Of a DNA stretch of 64,000 nt, positions 41,801 to 50,278 are shown piece by piece (within the stretch, counting starts at the first letter, position 1; each line of letters begins with the position of its first letter). This stretch comes from Desmonostoc muscorum FACHB-395 (GTDB lineage: Bacteria; Cyanobacteriota; Cyanobacteriia; Cyanobacteriales; Nostocaceae), in contig NZ_JACJSF010000032.1 in assembly GCF_014698035.1 (NCBI RefSeq), positions 1 to 64,000 on the forward strand. The letters are read 5' to 3'. The notes beneath the pieces are model-generated. The model saw only the letters and a list, made by a program, of their open reading frames with translations, was not told the origin of the DNA and did no database searches. The translations under genes were made by a program, and so were the position numbers.

Positions 41801-44736
41801 GAAGCAAATTGCGATCCTGTATCCACGACTTGGAAGAAATTGCAGAGAATATTGGCATAGTTCGCATAGCCGAAAGCAGAAGTCGATGTGTTACCGTACT
41901 GAATTGATAGTTTAACGGACAAAGTATTCAGCAATGGGTACAGCGCAGAGCCAGTGAGGTAAGCTGCTGGGCTGATGATATTGACAATTTTAAGAGTACC
42001 AAGTTTTTCTGCATCGGTCATTTCAGGCAAGTGAACCAAATCAGCGATTTCCCGATCTCCAATAAGTTCCTTAATCTGTTGGATTTCCTGTTGAATATCT
42101 GATGGTGTCGGTGTTTCAGGAAAGGTGACACCAAGCTGTTGTAAGATTGGTTGGGCGATCGCGATCGCTGATGTCAGTTTACTTTGGGAAATATGAGATT
42201 GAATTCTAACGCAGTAAACATTGACTTTTTCAGGTAAGGAGCGTGCCTGTTGAATAACAATATCAATGAACTGTTCCATCGCCTCAAAGTTACCATTTAG
42301 CATTGCCACTTCCGCAGCTAATTCATGCAAGGCGAGGGTCATTTCATACTGCTGCTGCCAAGTATTTTCTGCCAACAAAGACAATCCCACTGTCGCATAT
42401 TCACGCGCTGCTTGATAGGCGGTTGAAGTTTTAGCTTTGCGACAGGCAATTAAATTGAGTTGGGCTAATTCTTCTCGTTCTGTTGGTTGGGTAATTAAAA
42501 CAGTTCCGTGATTTAATTGATTGACGATTTCAAAAATACGGTCAACTCTAGCTTGTGCGGAAATCTGTTGTAGAAGCAGTTGTCCGATTTGGTAATGAGT
42601 CGCCTGTTTTTGGTCGTTGGGAATTAGGGAATAGGCTGCTTGTTGAACGCGATCGTGCAAAAATTTGTAGGTAACATTTTGAGAATTTTCTGAAGTAACG
42701 GCTTGACTTTCTGCCCCTACATAAAATTTATAAATATCACCGATCGGTAAAATCAAACCTTCTTGCAATGCTTTCCATAGATTGGCTGCGGTTTCCACTT
42801 CTGAGTGTTCTGAAACAATTGCTAATGTTGCTAAATCAAAAGAGTTGCCAATACAAGTGGCTAACTTCAGAATATTCTGGGTTGCTAAGGGTAACTTCTC
42901 TAACTGCAACGCCATAAATTCTACAACATCATCGGTCAATGCTTGTTGATTAATTTTAGACAGATGGCATTGCCAACAGCCTAACTCCAAGTTAAACTGA
43001 ATGAAATTTTCTTCGTGTAGGGCTTTGAGAAATTGGGTGGCAAAAAATGGGTTGCCTTTAGTTTTTTGATAGACTAATTGTGAAAGGGGTAATGCCAAAT
43101 TTTCTGTACTTTTTAGGGTATCAGCGACTAATTGATTGATTTGGGATTGACTCAGGGGTGTTAAACTAATAGTATTAATGGCTGCTTGGTTTTTTTGAAT
43201 TTCGCTCAAAGTCAGCATTAATGGATGGGCTGGATTGACTTCGTTATCCCGATAAGCACCAATGATGAAAAGATGACCTGTATCAGCCATTAATAGCTGC
43301 ATCAACTTTAATGATGCTGAATCTGCCCATTGCAAATCATCTAAAAACATCACTAATGGATGTTCAGCACTGGTAAAAACTTGGGTAAACTTTTGGAACA
43401 ATAAATTAAATCTATTTTGTGCGGCAGTTCCTGATAATTCTATTGCGGCTGGTTGTTCGCCAATAATTCTTGATAATTCGGGGATAACTTCAATAATTAC
43501 TTCTCCATTTTCTCCTACAGCCTCTAATATTTGGTTTCTCCATTGCTGAATATGTGCATCGCTTTCGCTTAACAATTGCCCCATTAAATCTCGGAAGGCT
43601 TGCACAAATGCACTGAAGGGAATATTCCGTTGAAATTGGTCGTATTTCCCTTTGATAAAATAACCCCGTTGCCGCACAATTGGTTTATGAACTTCGTTGA
43701 CAACCGCAGTTTTACCAATACCCGAAAATCCAGCTACCAGCATTATTTCTGTTGCACCAAGGCTAACTCTCTCAAATGCTTGCAGGAGAGTTGATACTTC
43801 GGCCTCTCGTCCATAGAGTTTATCAGGGATAATGAAGCGATCGCACACATCCCGTTGTGCAATCTCAAAAGCCTTTATAATATCAGTTTCTCGTAGCTGA
43901 TGTAAACAATTTTCTAAATCAAATTTCAGCCCGAAAACACTCTGATATCTGTCTTCAGCATTTTTCGCCATCAATTTGCTGACAATATCACAAAGGACTT
44001 GAGGAATCTCTTCCACCCTCTCCCTTAAATTGGGTGCTGCTTTAGCAATGTGGCAATGTACCATTTCCATCAGATCGTTTGATGAAAATGGTAACTTTCC
44101 TGTGAGTAATTCGTAAAAAGTTACACCTAAAGAATAGAAGTCACTGCGGTAGTCAATCCCTCGATTCATTCTTCCTGTTTGCTCTGGGGATATATAACTA
44201 AGTGTTCCTTCTAACACATTGGGATTGACTAGTGTTTGCGTTTCTCGTGGTAGTAAGGATGCAATACTAAAGTCAATTAATTTAATTTGTTTGGTTTGGG
44301 GATTAATTAAAATGTTGCTGGGTTTAATATCTTTATGAATAATCTGCTCTCGATAGAGAATATCTAAGGTATTGCAGAGTGCGATCGCTATTTCTAAAAA
44401 CTCTTGTAGAGACGCGATATATTGCGTCTCTACAGAGGTGAAATAATCCTTTAAAGAAATGCCGCCAAAATCTTCCATTACCAGCGCATAGCCATTCTGA
44501 TAGGGTTCTAAGCTGTAGGCGGCAATGATTAGAGGCGAGTTAAGATTTTTGGCGATGGTGTACTGATTACGAAATTGCACCAGTTCGCTGAAACTGGGAT
44601 AAGGATTTTTCAGCAGTTTAATGACAACAGGTAATGAGTCATTCTCTCGATACCCTCGATAAACCAGGGTTCTGGAACCATTGTAGAGTTCTTGACTTAA
44701 TTTATATCCGGGAATACTGATAAGAGTGCTAACCAT
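38875..44736 (-). CDS. HstK-type Ser/Thr kinase - ATPase - GAF - PAS - histidine kinase (paralogue 1)
   Basis: A 1953-residue cytoplasmic signalling protein of the Ser/Thr-plus-His kinase (HstK) family of filamentous cyanobacteria. Residues about 10-275 are a Hanks kinase (VVIKLLK, IIHKDIKPSN, DFS in place of DFG, YISPEQTGRMN). An AAA/NACHT-like ATPase follows (Walker A GFSGIGKTAVV near 340, Walker B LVMFLDDLQWAD near 465), then a long helical TPR-like region (about 700-1290). GAF (about 1340-1510), PAS (about 1530-1650), HisKA (GVAHEMNNPLG near 1690) and HATPase (NLLANAIDAL, DNGQGM, GKGTGLGLAIAR) end it. Residues about 100-110 come from a palindromic repeat not shared with paralogue 2. The input signal is unknown. 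Confidence 0.94.
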   Translation of the reverse strand: MVSTLISIPGYKLSQELYNGSRTLVYRGYRENDSLPVVIKLLKNPYPSFSELVQFRNQYTIAKNLNSPLIIAAYSLEPYQNGYALVMEDFGGISLKDYFTSVETQYIASLQEFLEIAIALCNTLDILYREQIIHKDIKPSNILINPQTKQIKLIDFSIASLLPRETQTLVNPNVLEGTLSYISPEQTGRMNRGIDYRSDFYSLGVTFYELLTGKLPFSSNDLMEMVHCHIAKAAPNLRERVEEIPQVLCDIVSKLMAKNAEDRYQSVFGLKFDLENCLHQLRETDIIKAFEIAQRDVCDRFIIPDKLYGREAEVSTLLQAFERVSLGATEIMLVAGFSGIGKTAVVNEVHKPIVRQRGYFIKGKYDQFQRNIPFSAFVQAFRDLMGQLLSESDAHIQQWRNQILEAVGENGEVIIEVIPELSRIIGEQPAAIELSGTAAQNRFNLLFQKFTQVFTSAEHPLVMFLDDLQWADSASLKLMQLLMADTGHLFIIGAYRDNEVNPAHPLMLTLSEIQKNQAAINTISLTPLSQSQINQLVADTLKSTENLALPLSQLVYQKTKGNPFFATQFLKALHEENFIQFNLELGCWQCHLSKINQQALTDDVVEFMALQLEKLPLATQNILKLATCIGNSFDLATLAIVSEHSEVETAANLWKALQEGLILPIGDIYKFYVGAESQAVTSENSQNVTYKFLHDRVQQAAYSLIPNDQKQATHYQIGQLLLQQISAQARVDRIFEIVNQLNHGTVLITQPTEREELAQLNLIACRKAKTSTAYQAAREYATVGLSLLAENTWQQQYEMTLALHELAAEVAMLNGNFEAMEQFIDIVIQQARSLPEKVNVYCVRIQSHISQSKLTSAIAIAQPILQQLGVTFPETPTPSDIQQEIQQIKELIGDREIADLVHLPEMTDAEKLGTLKIVNIISPAAYLTGSALYPLLNTLSVKLSIQYGNTSTSAFGYANYANILCNFFQVVDTGSQFASLALQIISKLDAKASKTDVLMMLGLFVVHRKSHIKETLPLLQEGYTTAIEFGNLVLAGYNGHSFCLNSFWSSQSLATLEQDICAYCHSLMQLNQLTTANYSRIYWQPVLNLLGLAEHTTLLSGKALEETEFLQQLQSAKDGYGLYIFHLYKLMLCFLFGEIEPAKNHAIEVRRYFMAGAGLVSEPVFYLYDSLLTLAQLNPQLDETSEALQGVIENQTKLQQWAYHAPMNYQHKVDLVEAEKCRVLGQKAEAIEFYDKAIALAKANEYTQEEALANELAAKFYLDWGRQRIAGDYMIEAYYAYARWGAKAKVADLEARYPQLLRPILEQTRSPLSTHETLFTLGSVTSTSSAISSSNVSLALDLATILKASHTISGEIELENLLSSLMTIVIENAGADKCVFMLLRDSRLLIKGSITTGSKPVVLQRIPIEDSQDIPHRLIYKVLHDKQTAVIVDASADRTLANDPYIIRQQPKSILCSPILHQAKLLGILYLENNLATGTFTSDRVELLNLLCAQAAISLENARLYERSLEYSQQLERSLNELSVAQSGLQASQQRLQLLVQQTPLAVIEWDTNFQVIDWNPAAERIFGYTKQEALGCQFQFIIPQTIQAQMERVSIDIISQEGGNYSINENVTKDGNIIICAWYNNSLVSADGELIGVASLADDITEQQAALRERKVAEAQLQQKAQELETALQNLQQAQLKIVQSEKMSALGNLVAGVAHEMNNPLGFIAASLKQAKPTLSEITEHLKLYQESFPNKSDEILDHAEEIDLDYSIEDLPKMIDSMSMACERLKNISTSLRTFSRADQDYKVPFNIHQGIDSTILILKHRLKANEQRPAIEVVTNYGNLPQIECFPGQLNQVFMNLLANAIDALDEFNTGQSFEEIKANTNCITITTSVENNLVRIAITDNGQGMNDQVKSKIFDHLFTTKAVGKGTGLGLAIARQIVEETHGGKLSCSSVIGEGTVFVIELPV
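44405..44434. repeat. TGTAGAGACGC palindrome inside the HstK1 kinase-domain coding sequence
   Basis: Arms TGTAGAGACGC (44405-44415) and GCGTCTCTACA (44424-44434) flank an 8-bp centre. The same repeat class is intergenic at 54798-54830. Translated on the minus strand it gives TSVETQYIAS. Confidence 0.85.
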
Positions 44737-45656
44737 GCTGTTGAATCCTCATTCTTTGTGGATCTAGTGTTCCCGAATCAGCGAGGTTGTCAAAGGACAG
44801 CAGCAGAAATTTATACTGGAATTTCAATGAGAAATTCTTTACTCTCACCCAGAACCAAGTTAAAATTCTCTCTTTTGGTCTGGGGAAAGGTTAAAGGGCA
44901 ATGGGGAAAAGGAAATTCAAACCCTTTCCCCTTTTCCCCAAAACCCGAAAAGTATTGCACTATGTGTTTTCTGTTTGATTTCTAGCCAGTTGTGGTGAAG
45001 CGGTGACGCTTGCTCTGCTTGTTTACTGCATCCACCATTTAAGGTAGTTTACAGAGCGTGAGCGTCAACAACTGGCCATTGGGTGGGATTTTTGAGACGG
45101 GAATCGATCCCTTGTAGAAGTTTCTCAATGTCCCAGTAACCCTGCTGATATATCAATTAAAACTGGAATAGAAAAATTTTGGATGCCAAATTGCCAAAAG
45201 CACTCAATCAATTTTGATTAGGGTAAACATAGACGTTTTTATACAATAAAAAACGCCCCAGATTCCCTCTAGAGCGACTTTGCAGTAGTTATTTTGACTC
45301 AGAATTATATCAAAAAGTGATGCAGAGCTTTATATATAGGAAGTTTAGTACGCCCTCTTGTTCAATTGGGGTTCTGGCAAATCCGGTTAATTTGCATTTT
45401 TATAATTTTTCCTGAATGAATGTCCTGTTTTCCCTTTTTACCTGCTGTAGATGTGATTAGAAACGCAAGGATTATTGGGGAGAATTCTTTGAGCATCGAA
45501 AACGACGGTCGCGGCAGTGGCAGGAATTGTTATAGCTTTTGTATTAGTTTATAGATAGCGTAGGCGCAGAACGCCTTCGACATCGCTATCAGCTCGTGAA
45601 GTTTCCTTATTTAAAGTGGTGTTATGTTGAATGGGGGCAAGAGTGATTAAAGATGG
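44737..45656. other. 920-bp intergenic region with a long hairpin and repeat debris
   Basis: It holds GGGGAAAAGG/CCTTTTCCCC-type inverted repeats near 44880-44940, the long imperfect hairpin at 44986-45075, and an IR GATAGCG...CGCTATC near 45553-45589 with the internal AGGCG/CGCCT pair. ORFs of 75 codons or fewer are present but unsupported. It is the largest apparently gene-free stretch in the window. Confidence 0.55.
44986..45075. ncRNA. Candidate structured RNA (90-nt rod-like hairpin)
   Basis: Nested complementary segments form a rod. CCAGTTGT (44986) pairs with ACAACTGG (45068-45075), TGACGCT (45004) with AGCGTCA (45061-45067), and GCTCTG (45012) with CAGAGC (45052). There is a 10-nt bulge on the 5' side and a 34-nt apical region. 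That is 21 base pairs in three blocks in correct nested order. It might be an RNA or only an imperfect mobile hairpin. The strand is unknown and no known family (6S, tmRNA, RNase P, riboswitch) was recognised. Confidence 0.3.
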
Positions 45657-46385
45657 TTAATGTCTTTTACCTGCTCCCAGATATAGTTCACCCACTTTAG
45701 GATCGTTCAACAGTTCTTGACCAAGGCCCGAGATAGCATCGCGCCCAGACTCCAGTACATAGCCGCGATCAGCCATCTCTAAGGCTTTACGGGCATTTTG
45801 TTCTACTAATACGATCGCAGTTCCCGCCTGATTAATTTGTTTAATCTGCTCAAATACTTGTGTCACTAAGATCGGGGATAAAGCAGCAGATGGTTCATCC
45901 AAAATCAGCAAACTAGGTTCCAACATTAAAGCTTTACCCATCGCTAGCATCTGGCGTTCTCCTCCAGAGAGAGTACCAGCCCGTTGACGACGGCGATCGC
46001 TCAGTTTGGGGAACATGGTAAATATTTTATCTTTAATTGGTTTCAGAGGAACATTAAGTACAAAAGCACCCATCTCCAAGTTCTCTTCAACACTGAGAGA
46101 GGGGAAAACATTGGCGATTTGCGGTACATAGCACATTCCTCGTTGAACAATTTCATTGGACTTTAGCCCCACGATATTTTCACCTTTGAAGGTAATTGTG
46201 CCTGTGTGGGGGATCAAAAGTCCAAAAATTGCTTTTGCCAAAGTAGATTTACCTGCACCGTTGGGGCCAATCACTGTTACCAATTCTCCTGGGGCAACCA
46301 GGAAATTCACACCTTGCAGGATATCTACATCTTTGATGTATCCAGCATGGACATTCTGAACATCTAGTAAATAGTCATTTGTCAT
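45657..46385 (-). CDS. Branched-chain/neutral amino acid ABC transporter ATPase (LivF/NatE type)
   Basis: A 242-residue ABC ATPase with Walker A VIGPNGAGKSTLAKAIFG near residue 38, LivF-type MCYVPQIANVFPSLSVEENL, signature TLSGGERQMLAMGKALM near 140 and Walker B LLILDEPSAALSP. LivF-type sequences energise uptake of branched-chain or neutral amino acids with LivG, LivH, LivM and a binding protein, none of which is adjacent. Split nat genes are usual in Anabaena. Its ATG is the last unit of an (ATGACAA) heptamer array, so no Shine-Dalgarno precedes it. Confidence 0.92.
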   Translation of the reverse strand: MTNDYLLDVQNVHAGYIKDVDILQGVNFLVAPGELVTVIGPNGAGKSTLAKAIFGLLIPHTGTITFKGENIVGLKSNEIVQRGMCYVPQIANVFPSLSVEENLEMGAFVLNVPLKPIKDKIFTMFPKLSDRRRQRAGTLSGGERQMLAMGKALMLEPSLLILDEPSAALSPILVTQVFEQIKQINQAGTAIVLVEQNARKALEMADRGYVLESGRDAISGLGQELLNDPKVGELYLGAGKRH

Positions 46386-46420
46386 TTGTCATTTGTCATT
46401 TGTAGTTTGTCATTGGTCAA
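46383..46420 (-). repeat. Heptamer array (ATGACAA) containing the start codon of the LivF-type gene
   Basis: On the minus strand the units AACTACA-AATGACA-AATGACA-AATGACA run straight into ATGACAAATGAC, the first four codons (MTND). Because the unit is 7 bp, successive ATGs fall in different frames and only the last leads into the gene. Confidence 0.85.
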
Positions 46421-46688
46421 AAAGAGTAAAAGGGGCAGAAAGTGGGGAGCAGTGGGAGAAACCCATAAATTAAATTTATGGGCTTGAGGCAAGGATGTAT
46501 TATTTCTTGTGGCACTTTCCGCTCAAAATAAATATTTTTACTTTTGAGAATAAATAAATTTATTTGCTCTGAAACCCTTGTATCAGTATATTTCCAGTAT
46601 CTTCCCCCTGCCCACTTCCCTCTGCTCGCCTGCCTCTTCAGTCAACAGTCAAGTCAAAAAATAACTATTGACTGTTGACTATGGACTA
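46386..46688. other. Intergenic region with palindrome upstream of the LivF-type gene
   Basis: Besides the heptamer array, a perfect palindrome CCCATAAAT-TAA-ATTTATGGG lies at 46462-46482 and could be an operator or hairpin. No gene was seen. Confidence 0.5.
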
Positions 46689-46913
46689 TTACGGAGTTTT
46701 TTGCAACTCCGGTCGTTCTTCTGCCAGAATCGCCCCTTCTACTGGGCAAACTTGGAGACATATACCACAGTCGATGCAAGTGGCAAAGTCAATCCAGTAC
46801 CAATCTGTTCCCTTGGCATTTTTGCCTGGGCCATCATGAATACAAGCTACTGGACAGGCATCTACGCAGTCAGCTACGCCTTCACAGACTTCTGTAACAA
46901 TTGTGTGCGGCAT
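46689..46913 (-). CDS. Small 7Fe/8Fe-type ferredoxin
   Basis: A 74-residue ferredoxin with two cluster motifs. The first is C10-x5-C16-x3-C20-P-x2-C24 (VCEGVADCVDACPVACI); the second is the canonical CIDCGICLQVCP. The shape resembles Azotobacter-type 7Fe ferredoxins with a 3Fe-4S plus a 4Fe-4S cluster; which Cys binds the first cluster needs testing. It transfers electrons at low potential, partner unknown. It stands between the LivF-type gene and hisZ on the same strand. Confidence 0.88.
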   Translation of the reverse strand: MPHTIVTEVCEGVADCVDACPVACIHDGPGKNAKGTDWYWIDFATCIDCGICLQVCPVEGAILAEERPELQKTP

Positions 46914-46976
46914 TTTCTCGATTCCCTCTTTTCTGTATCGGCTATTTCTAGCCTAGCAGGGGAGGCTGGGGAGTAG

Positions 46977-47090
46977 GGAGCAGGGGACGAGGGGGACAAG
47001 GGGACAAGGGGACAAGGGGACAAGAGGTGAGAACTTGAAACAAGTCTTTCCCCTTGTCCCCAATTCTCCTTGTCCCCTTGTCCTCTTCCC
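46977..47090. repeat. Interspersed hairpin repeat (copy 2) between ferredoxin and hisZ
   Basis: Arms GGGGACAAGGGGACAAGAGG and CCCCTTGTCCCC-AATT-CTCCTTGTCCCC surround the spacer GTGAGAACTTGAAACAAGTC. It ends 8 bp from the hisZ stop. It is nearly identical, in reverse complement, to the copy inside the phytochrome kinase gene. Confidence 0.9.
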
Positions 47091-47097
47091 AACTCAC

Positions 47098-48309
47098 TTA
47101 ACGCAATGACTCAATTTTGGGTGAACCATCAGCTTTAATCCAAGCAATTTGGGCTATGCTGCGATCGCGTGCATATTGGCGAATAGCGTCTGCATCCCTT
47201 CCCCCTAAATCAATTTCTACCCGCACTAAATGGGTGGAATCTCTAAGTTTTTGCGCGTAGGCAAAGGCAGGGGCGTTAGCACTCGCCGTCTCTGGTACTA
47301 CTAACCAGTTACTCGCTGGGGTTACTTGCGGTAATTGTTGAGTAGATAACAAAATTTGGTATAAATCTTCGATATTGAGTCCAAAACCAATTCCGGGTAT
47401 ATTTTCTCCTTGGGGATGATATAGACCCAAAAGCTGGTCGTAGCGACCACCACGCCCTAAAACTCTGGCTTGAGATTCGGTGTCGTTGACAACTTCAAAG
47501 ACAATACCAGTGTAGTAATCTATGGTCTGGATCAGGCTGAGATCGAGGATTAAGGGGAATTTTTTCTCTGATTCTAGTAATTCTACTAGGGATTTGAGGT
47601 TATTCACTGCCTCTCGCTGTTCTTCGTCTAGATCCAAACTACTAACTTTTTGTAACACGTCTGCACTGGGGCCGCGCAAATCCAGCATGATTCTGGCGCG
47701 ATCGCGTAGTTTGTCACTCAAGGGTAAAGTATCTATGGTAATGCGGTCGAGATGAGCGATCGCACTGCGAACTTTATCCTGTAAATTAGCCGGAAATGCA
47801 CTCAGGAGCGATCGCGTAATTCCCGCTTCACCTAAAATTAAGTGCCATTGTCGCAAACCTAATGCTGCTAAACAATCCGCGATTAGCAGCAGTACTTCCG
47901 CATTCGCCAGCAATCCGCCAGCACCTAACAATTCCACCCCAGCTTGATAAAACTCTTGCTGGCGATTATGCCTACTTTCCCACGTGCGGCGAAACACATT
48001 GGCGTTGTAGTACAACCGTTGCGGATAAGTTGCATTTGCCATGCGAGTGACAACAGTACGAGCAATGGATGCTGTTAATTCTGGACGTAGCCCTAATTCA
48101 TCATCTTCGCCATTTTGTAGTTGAATCACCATCTGGCGCTGAATTGCTTCCCCTGCCATCAAGGTATCCATACGCTCTAAAGTTGAGGTGATAATCCTGT
48201 GATATCCCCAACGATGAAACACCTGCTGTAACCGATCTTCAATCCAGCGTTTTTTCTCCACATCCAAGGGCAATAAATCCCTGGCACCCGATGCTGGTTG
48301 ATACACCAT
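47098..48309 (-). CDS. hisZ: ATP phosphoribosyltransferase regulatory subunit
   Basis: HisZ is a catalytically dead paralogue of histidyl-tRNA synthetase that activates short-form HisG, the first enzyme of histidine synthesis. The 403-residue product has class II synthetase motifs (PASGARDLLPLDVEKKRWIE; LGLRPELTASIARTV; FRRTWESRHNRQQEFYQAGVELLG; GGRYDQLLGLYHP). It lacks the anticodon-binding domain length of HisS. It shares one base (TAATG) with the end of the J/TPR gene, so translation is coupled. hisG is not in the window. Confidence 0.93.
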   Translation of the reverse strand: MVYQPASGARDLLPLDVEKKRWIEDRLQQVFHRWGYHRIITSTLERMDTLMAGEAIQRQMVIQLQNGEDDELGLRPELTASIARTVVTRMANATYPQRLYYNANVFRRTWESRHNRQQEFYQAGVELLGAGGLLANAEVLLLIADCLAALGLRQWHLILGEAGITRSLLSAFPANLQDKVRSAIAHLDRITIDTLPLSDKLRDRARIMLDLRGPSADVLQKVSSLDLDEEQREAVNNLKSLVELLESEKKFPLILDLSLIQTIDYYTGIVFEVVNDTESQARVLGRGGRYDQLLGLYHPQGENIPGIGFGLNIEDLYQILLSTQQLPQVTPASNWLVVPETASANAPAFAYAQKLRDSTHLVRVEIDLGGRDADAIRQYARDRSIAQIAWIKADGSPKIESLR

Positions 48310-49277
48310 TATTTTTTCTTCCCACCAAACAAACCACCGAACAAACCACCACTACCAGATTTATCTGGTTGCTTATCTCCATTATTGGCGGATGAAGTCA
48401 CCTTATGATCGCTAGGGTGTTGTGCTAATGCCTTATCTATTTTAGGTTTCCATTGCAGAGCCATTTCGTCACTGGGATCTAGCTTTAAAGCGTTTTCAAA
48501 GTGGATTTTTGCCATTTTTAGCTGATTTTGCCTCAAATACACCATTGCAATCAAGCTATGACAGCGACTATTTTTAGGTTCTAGCTTCAGGGCATCTTGC
48601 AACTCTACTTTGGCTTGGGCAAATTGGTTTTTGTCAATCAAAGATTGAGCGCGACGAACATACTGTTCTACAACCGTGTCTTCTTTTGGTGGCGCTGGTG
48701 CTGGTGCTGGTTCTGGGAGTGTATTTTTTGGTGTACTTGGTTGAGGTGTAACTGATTGAACTTTGGGTTGAGCAGGTGGCGGCGGCGCGGCGGATGTTTT
48801 GCTTGCACTCCGCATTAAATAGACTAAATTCAACTCACTAATTTGGGCAAGGACTTGCTGCACTTGGTCTAAAGAATCATATTGGCTTTGAGCTAGTTTA
48901 GCGATCGCACTTTTATAGACATGATCGAAATTAGGCGACTTAGCTAACTCTTTAGCCAAATCGGTGGTGAGAGTTAACGAAGCAGACTCTTGTAACAAGC
49001 GCTTGCCGATTTGCGACAAAATTAAAATATATTCCGTGCGAGTGCGATCGCCAACAAGTTTTTCGTAAGCCGGGTTAACCAACTTTGATAACAATTCGTT
49101 TCCTAGCTGTTTTTGTTCATCACTTTCAGTAAACCTACTATCCGGGTGTAAGCGGCGGGCAATTTGGAGATAGCGTTTCCGAATCTCTTTGACATCCGCA
49201 TCAACTGGAACGCACAATATTGCGTGATGATCTATGAAATCATATTTAAATAATCCACGATCTATTTTGAAAGACAT
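48309..49277 (-). CDS. J-domain protein with TPR repeats
   Basis: The 322-residue protein starts at ATG 49277; an upstream TTG at 49295 adds six residues. The N-terminal J-like domain (about 12-75) contains IRKRYLQIARRLHPDSRF with an intact HPD tripeptide, so it could stimulate a DnaK ATPase. A Pro-rich linker (170-205) and two to three TPR units (about 210-280, AKVELQDALKLEPKNSR and AKIHFENALKLDPSDE) follow. A Gly/Lys tail (GGLFGGLFGGKKK) ends it. It probably tethers DnaK to clients or membranes, which is inferred. It is coupled to hisZ by a one-base overlap. Confidence 0.88.
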   Translation of the reverse strand: MSFKIDRGLFKYDFIDHHAILCVPVDADVKEIRKRYLQIARRLHPDSRFTESDEQKQLGNELLSKLVNPAYEKLVGDRTRTEYILILSQIGKRLLQESASLTLTTDLAKELAKSPNFDHVYKSAIAKLAQSQYDSLDQVQQVLAQISELNLVYLMRSASKTSAAPPPPAQPKVQSVTPQPSTPKNTLPEPAPAPAPPKEDTVVEQYVRRAQSLIDKNQFAQAKVELQDALKLEPKNSRCHSLIAMVYLRQNQLKMAKIHFENALKLDPSDEMALQWKPKIDKALAQHPSDHKVTSSANNGDKQPDKSGSGGLFGGLFGGKKK

Positions 49278-49357
49278 ATAGACTTTTTGCACCAAAGGAG
49301 CAGTTAGATTCCTTTTAGTTTACCCAAAGTCGAAGGGAAAGCCCCCACCTCCACGTG

Positions 49358-50170
49358 CTATACCCAGGCTGATAGTGGCGGAACCTGTAACAGTTCGTTA
49401 CTTAGGGAGTCGTGAATATAACCATTTGTGGCCAGAATTCTACCTGACTCAATTTTGACAGGAGTGCCATTGTATGAGGTGACTTTACCCCCGGCTTCTT
49501 GCAGCAAAATTATCCCGGCGGCAATATCCCAAGGAGAAAGCCCTCGTTCCCAGTAACCATCGACACGCCCACAGGCAACATAAGCCAAATCTAGCGATGC
49601 TGAACCGCTACGTCTAACCCCTTGCGTAAGGTGGGTAAGGTGACTAAATTCTGCGTAGTTGTTATCAGAGGTTTCACGGCGATCGTAGGCAAATCCAGTT
49701 ACTAGTAGGCTTTTACTCAGTTCAGATGTTGCCGAAACATTGATAGGACGACGGTTTCGCGTTGCTCCCAAGCCAGTAGCCGCACTAAATAGCTCATTGT
49801 GGAAGGGGTCATAAATTACACCCACTTCTGGAACGCCATTAATTAACAGCCCAATGGAAACTGCAAAAAACGGGTATTGATGGGCGTAGTTGGTTGTGCC
49901 ATCTAAAGGATCTATTGCCCAGAGGTATTCATTTTCTTGATTACCTAATTTGCCTGATTCTTCAGCGAGGATAGAGTGCTGGGGAAAATGGCGACGCAAA
50001 ATTTCTAAAATCAACTCTTCTGAAGCTTTATCAGCAGCCGTAACTAAATCACCAGGGCGACCTTTTTCAATAATTGCGTCTTCTAACTTACCCAAGTAAC
50101 CTTGCAAAATAGCACCAGCAGCTAAGGCCGCTTCTGTAGCAATATCTAGAAAAATTTGTATATTTGTCAT
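49358..50170 (-). CDS. Inositol-monophosphatase family phosphatase
   Basis: A 270-residue Mg-dependent phosphatase. Motif 1 is WAIDPLDGTTNYAHQYP near residue 84, the first metal ligands lie in LAEESGKLGN, and motif 2 is LSPWDIAAGIILLQEAGG near 218. The family includes inositol-1-phosphatase, SuhB and, in cyanobacteria, possible histidinol-phosphatase activity, which would be notable with hisZ in the same gene string. This cannot be decided from sequence. The start ATG comes from an ATGACAA repeat unit (MTN). Confidence 0.88.
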   Translation of the reverse strand: MTNIQIFLDIATEAALAAGAILQGYLGKLEDAIIEKGRPGDLVTAADKASEELILEILRRHFPQHSILAEESGKLGNQENEYLWAIDPLDGTTNYAHQYPFFAVSIGLLINGVPEVGVIYDPFHNELFSAATGLGATRNRRPINVSATSELSKSLLVTGFAYDRRETSDNNYAEFSHLTHLTQGVRRSGSASLDLAYVACGRVDGYWERGLSPWDIAAGIILLQEAGGKVTSYNGTPVKIESGRILATNGYIHDSLSNELLQVPPLSAWV

Positions 50171-50198
50171 TTGTTATTGGTCATTTGTCATTGATTAC
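50168..50198 (-). repeat. ATGACAA-type repeat containing the start codon of the phosphatase gene
   Basis: On the minus strand CAATGACAAATGACCAATAACAAATGACAAAT reads into the start ATG ACA AAT (MTN). This is the same arrangement as at 46385. Confidence 0.75.
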
Positions 50199-50233
50199 TT
50201 CTTCACTTACTTACTTCCCTACTCTCACCCTCA

Positions 50234-50278
50234 GCACGGGCTAAACGCCCCGCTACCGCTAACAGCACTCAGCACTCA
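50234..50278. repeat. Dispersed intergenic repeat (GGGCTAAACGCCCC type) with ACTCAGC units
   Basis: GCACGGGCTAAACGCCCCGC followed by AGCACTCAGCACTCA is a pattern that recurs in Nostoc-type intergenic DNA. The GGGC/GCCC arms form a small stem. Confidence 0.55.

Noticed and set aside
46874..47092. 72-codon ORF between the ferredoxin gene and hisZ
   Set aside because: It is the translated hairpin repeat (copy 2). It runs through the repeat into the ferredoxin gene in another frame.
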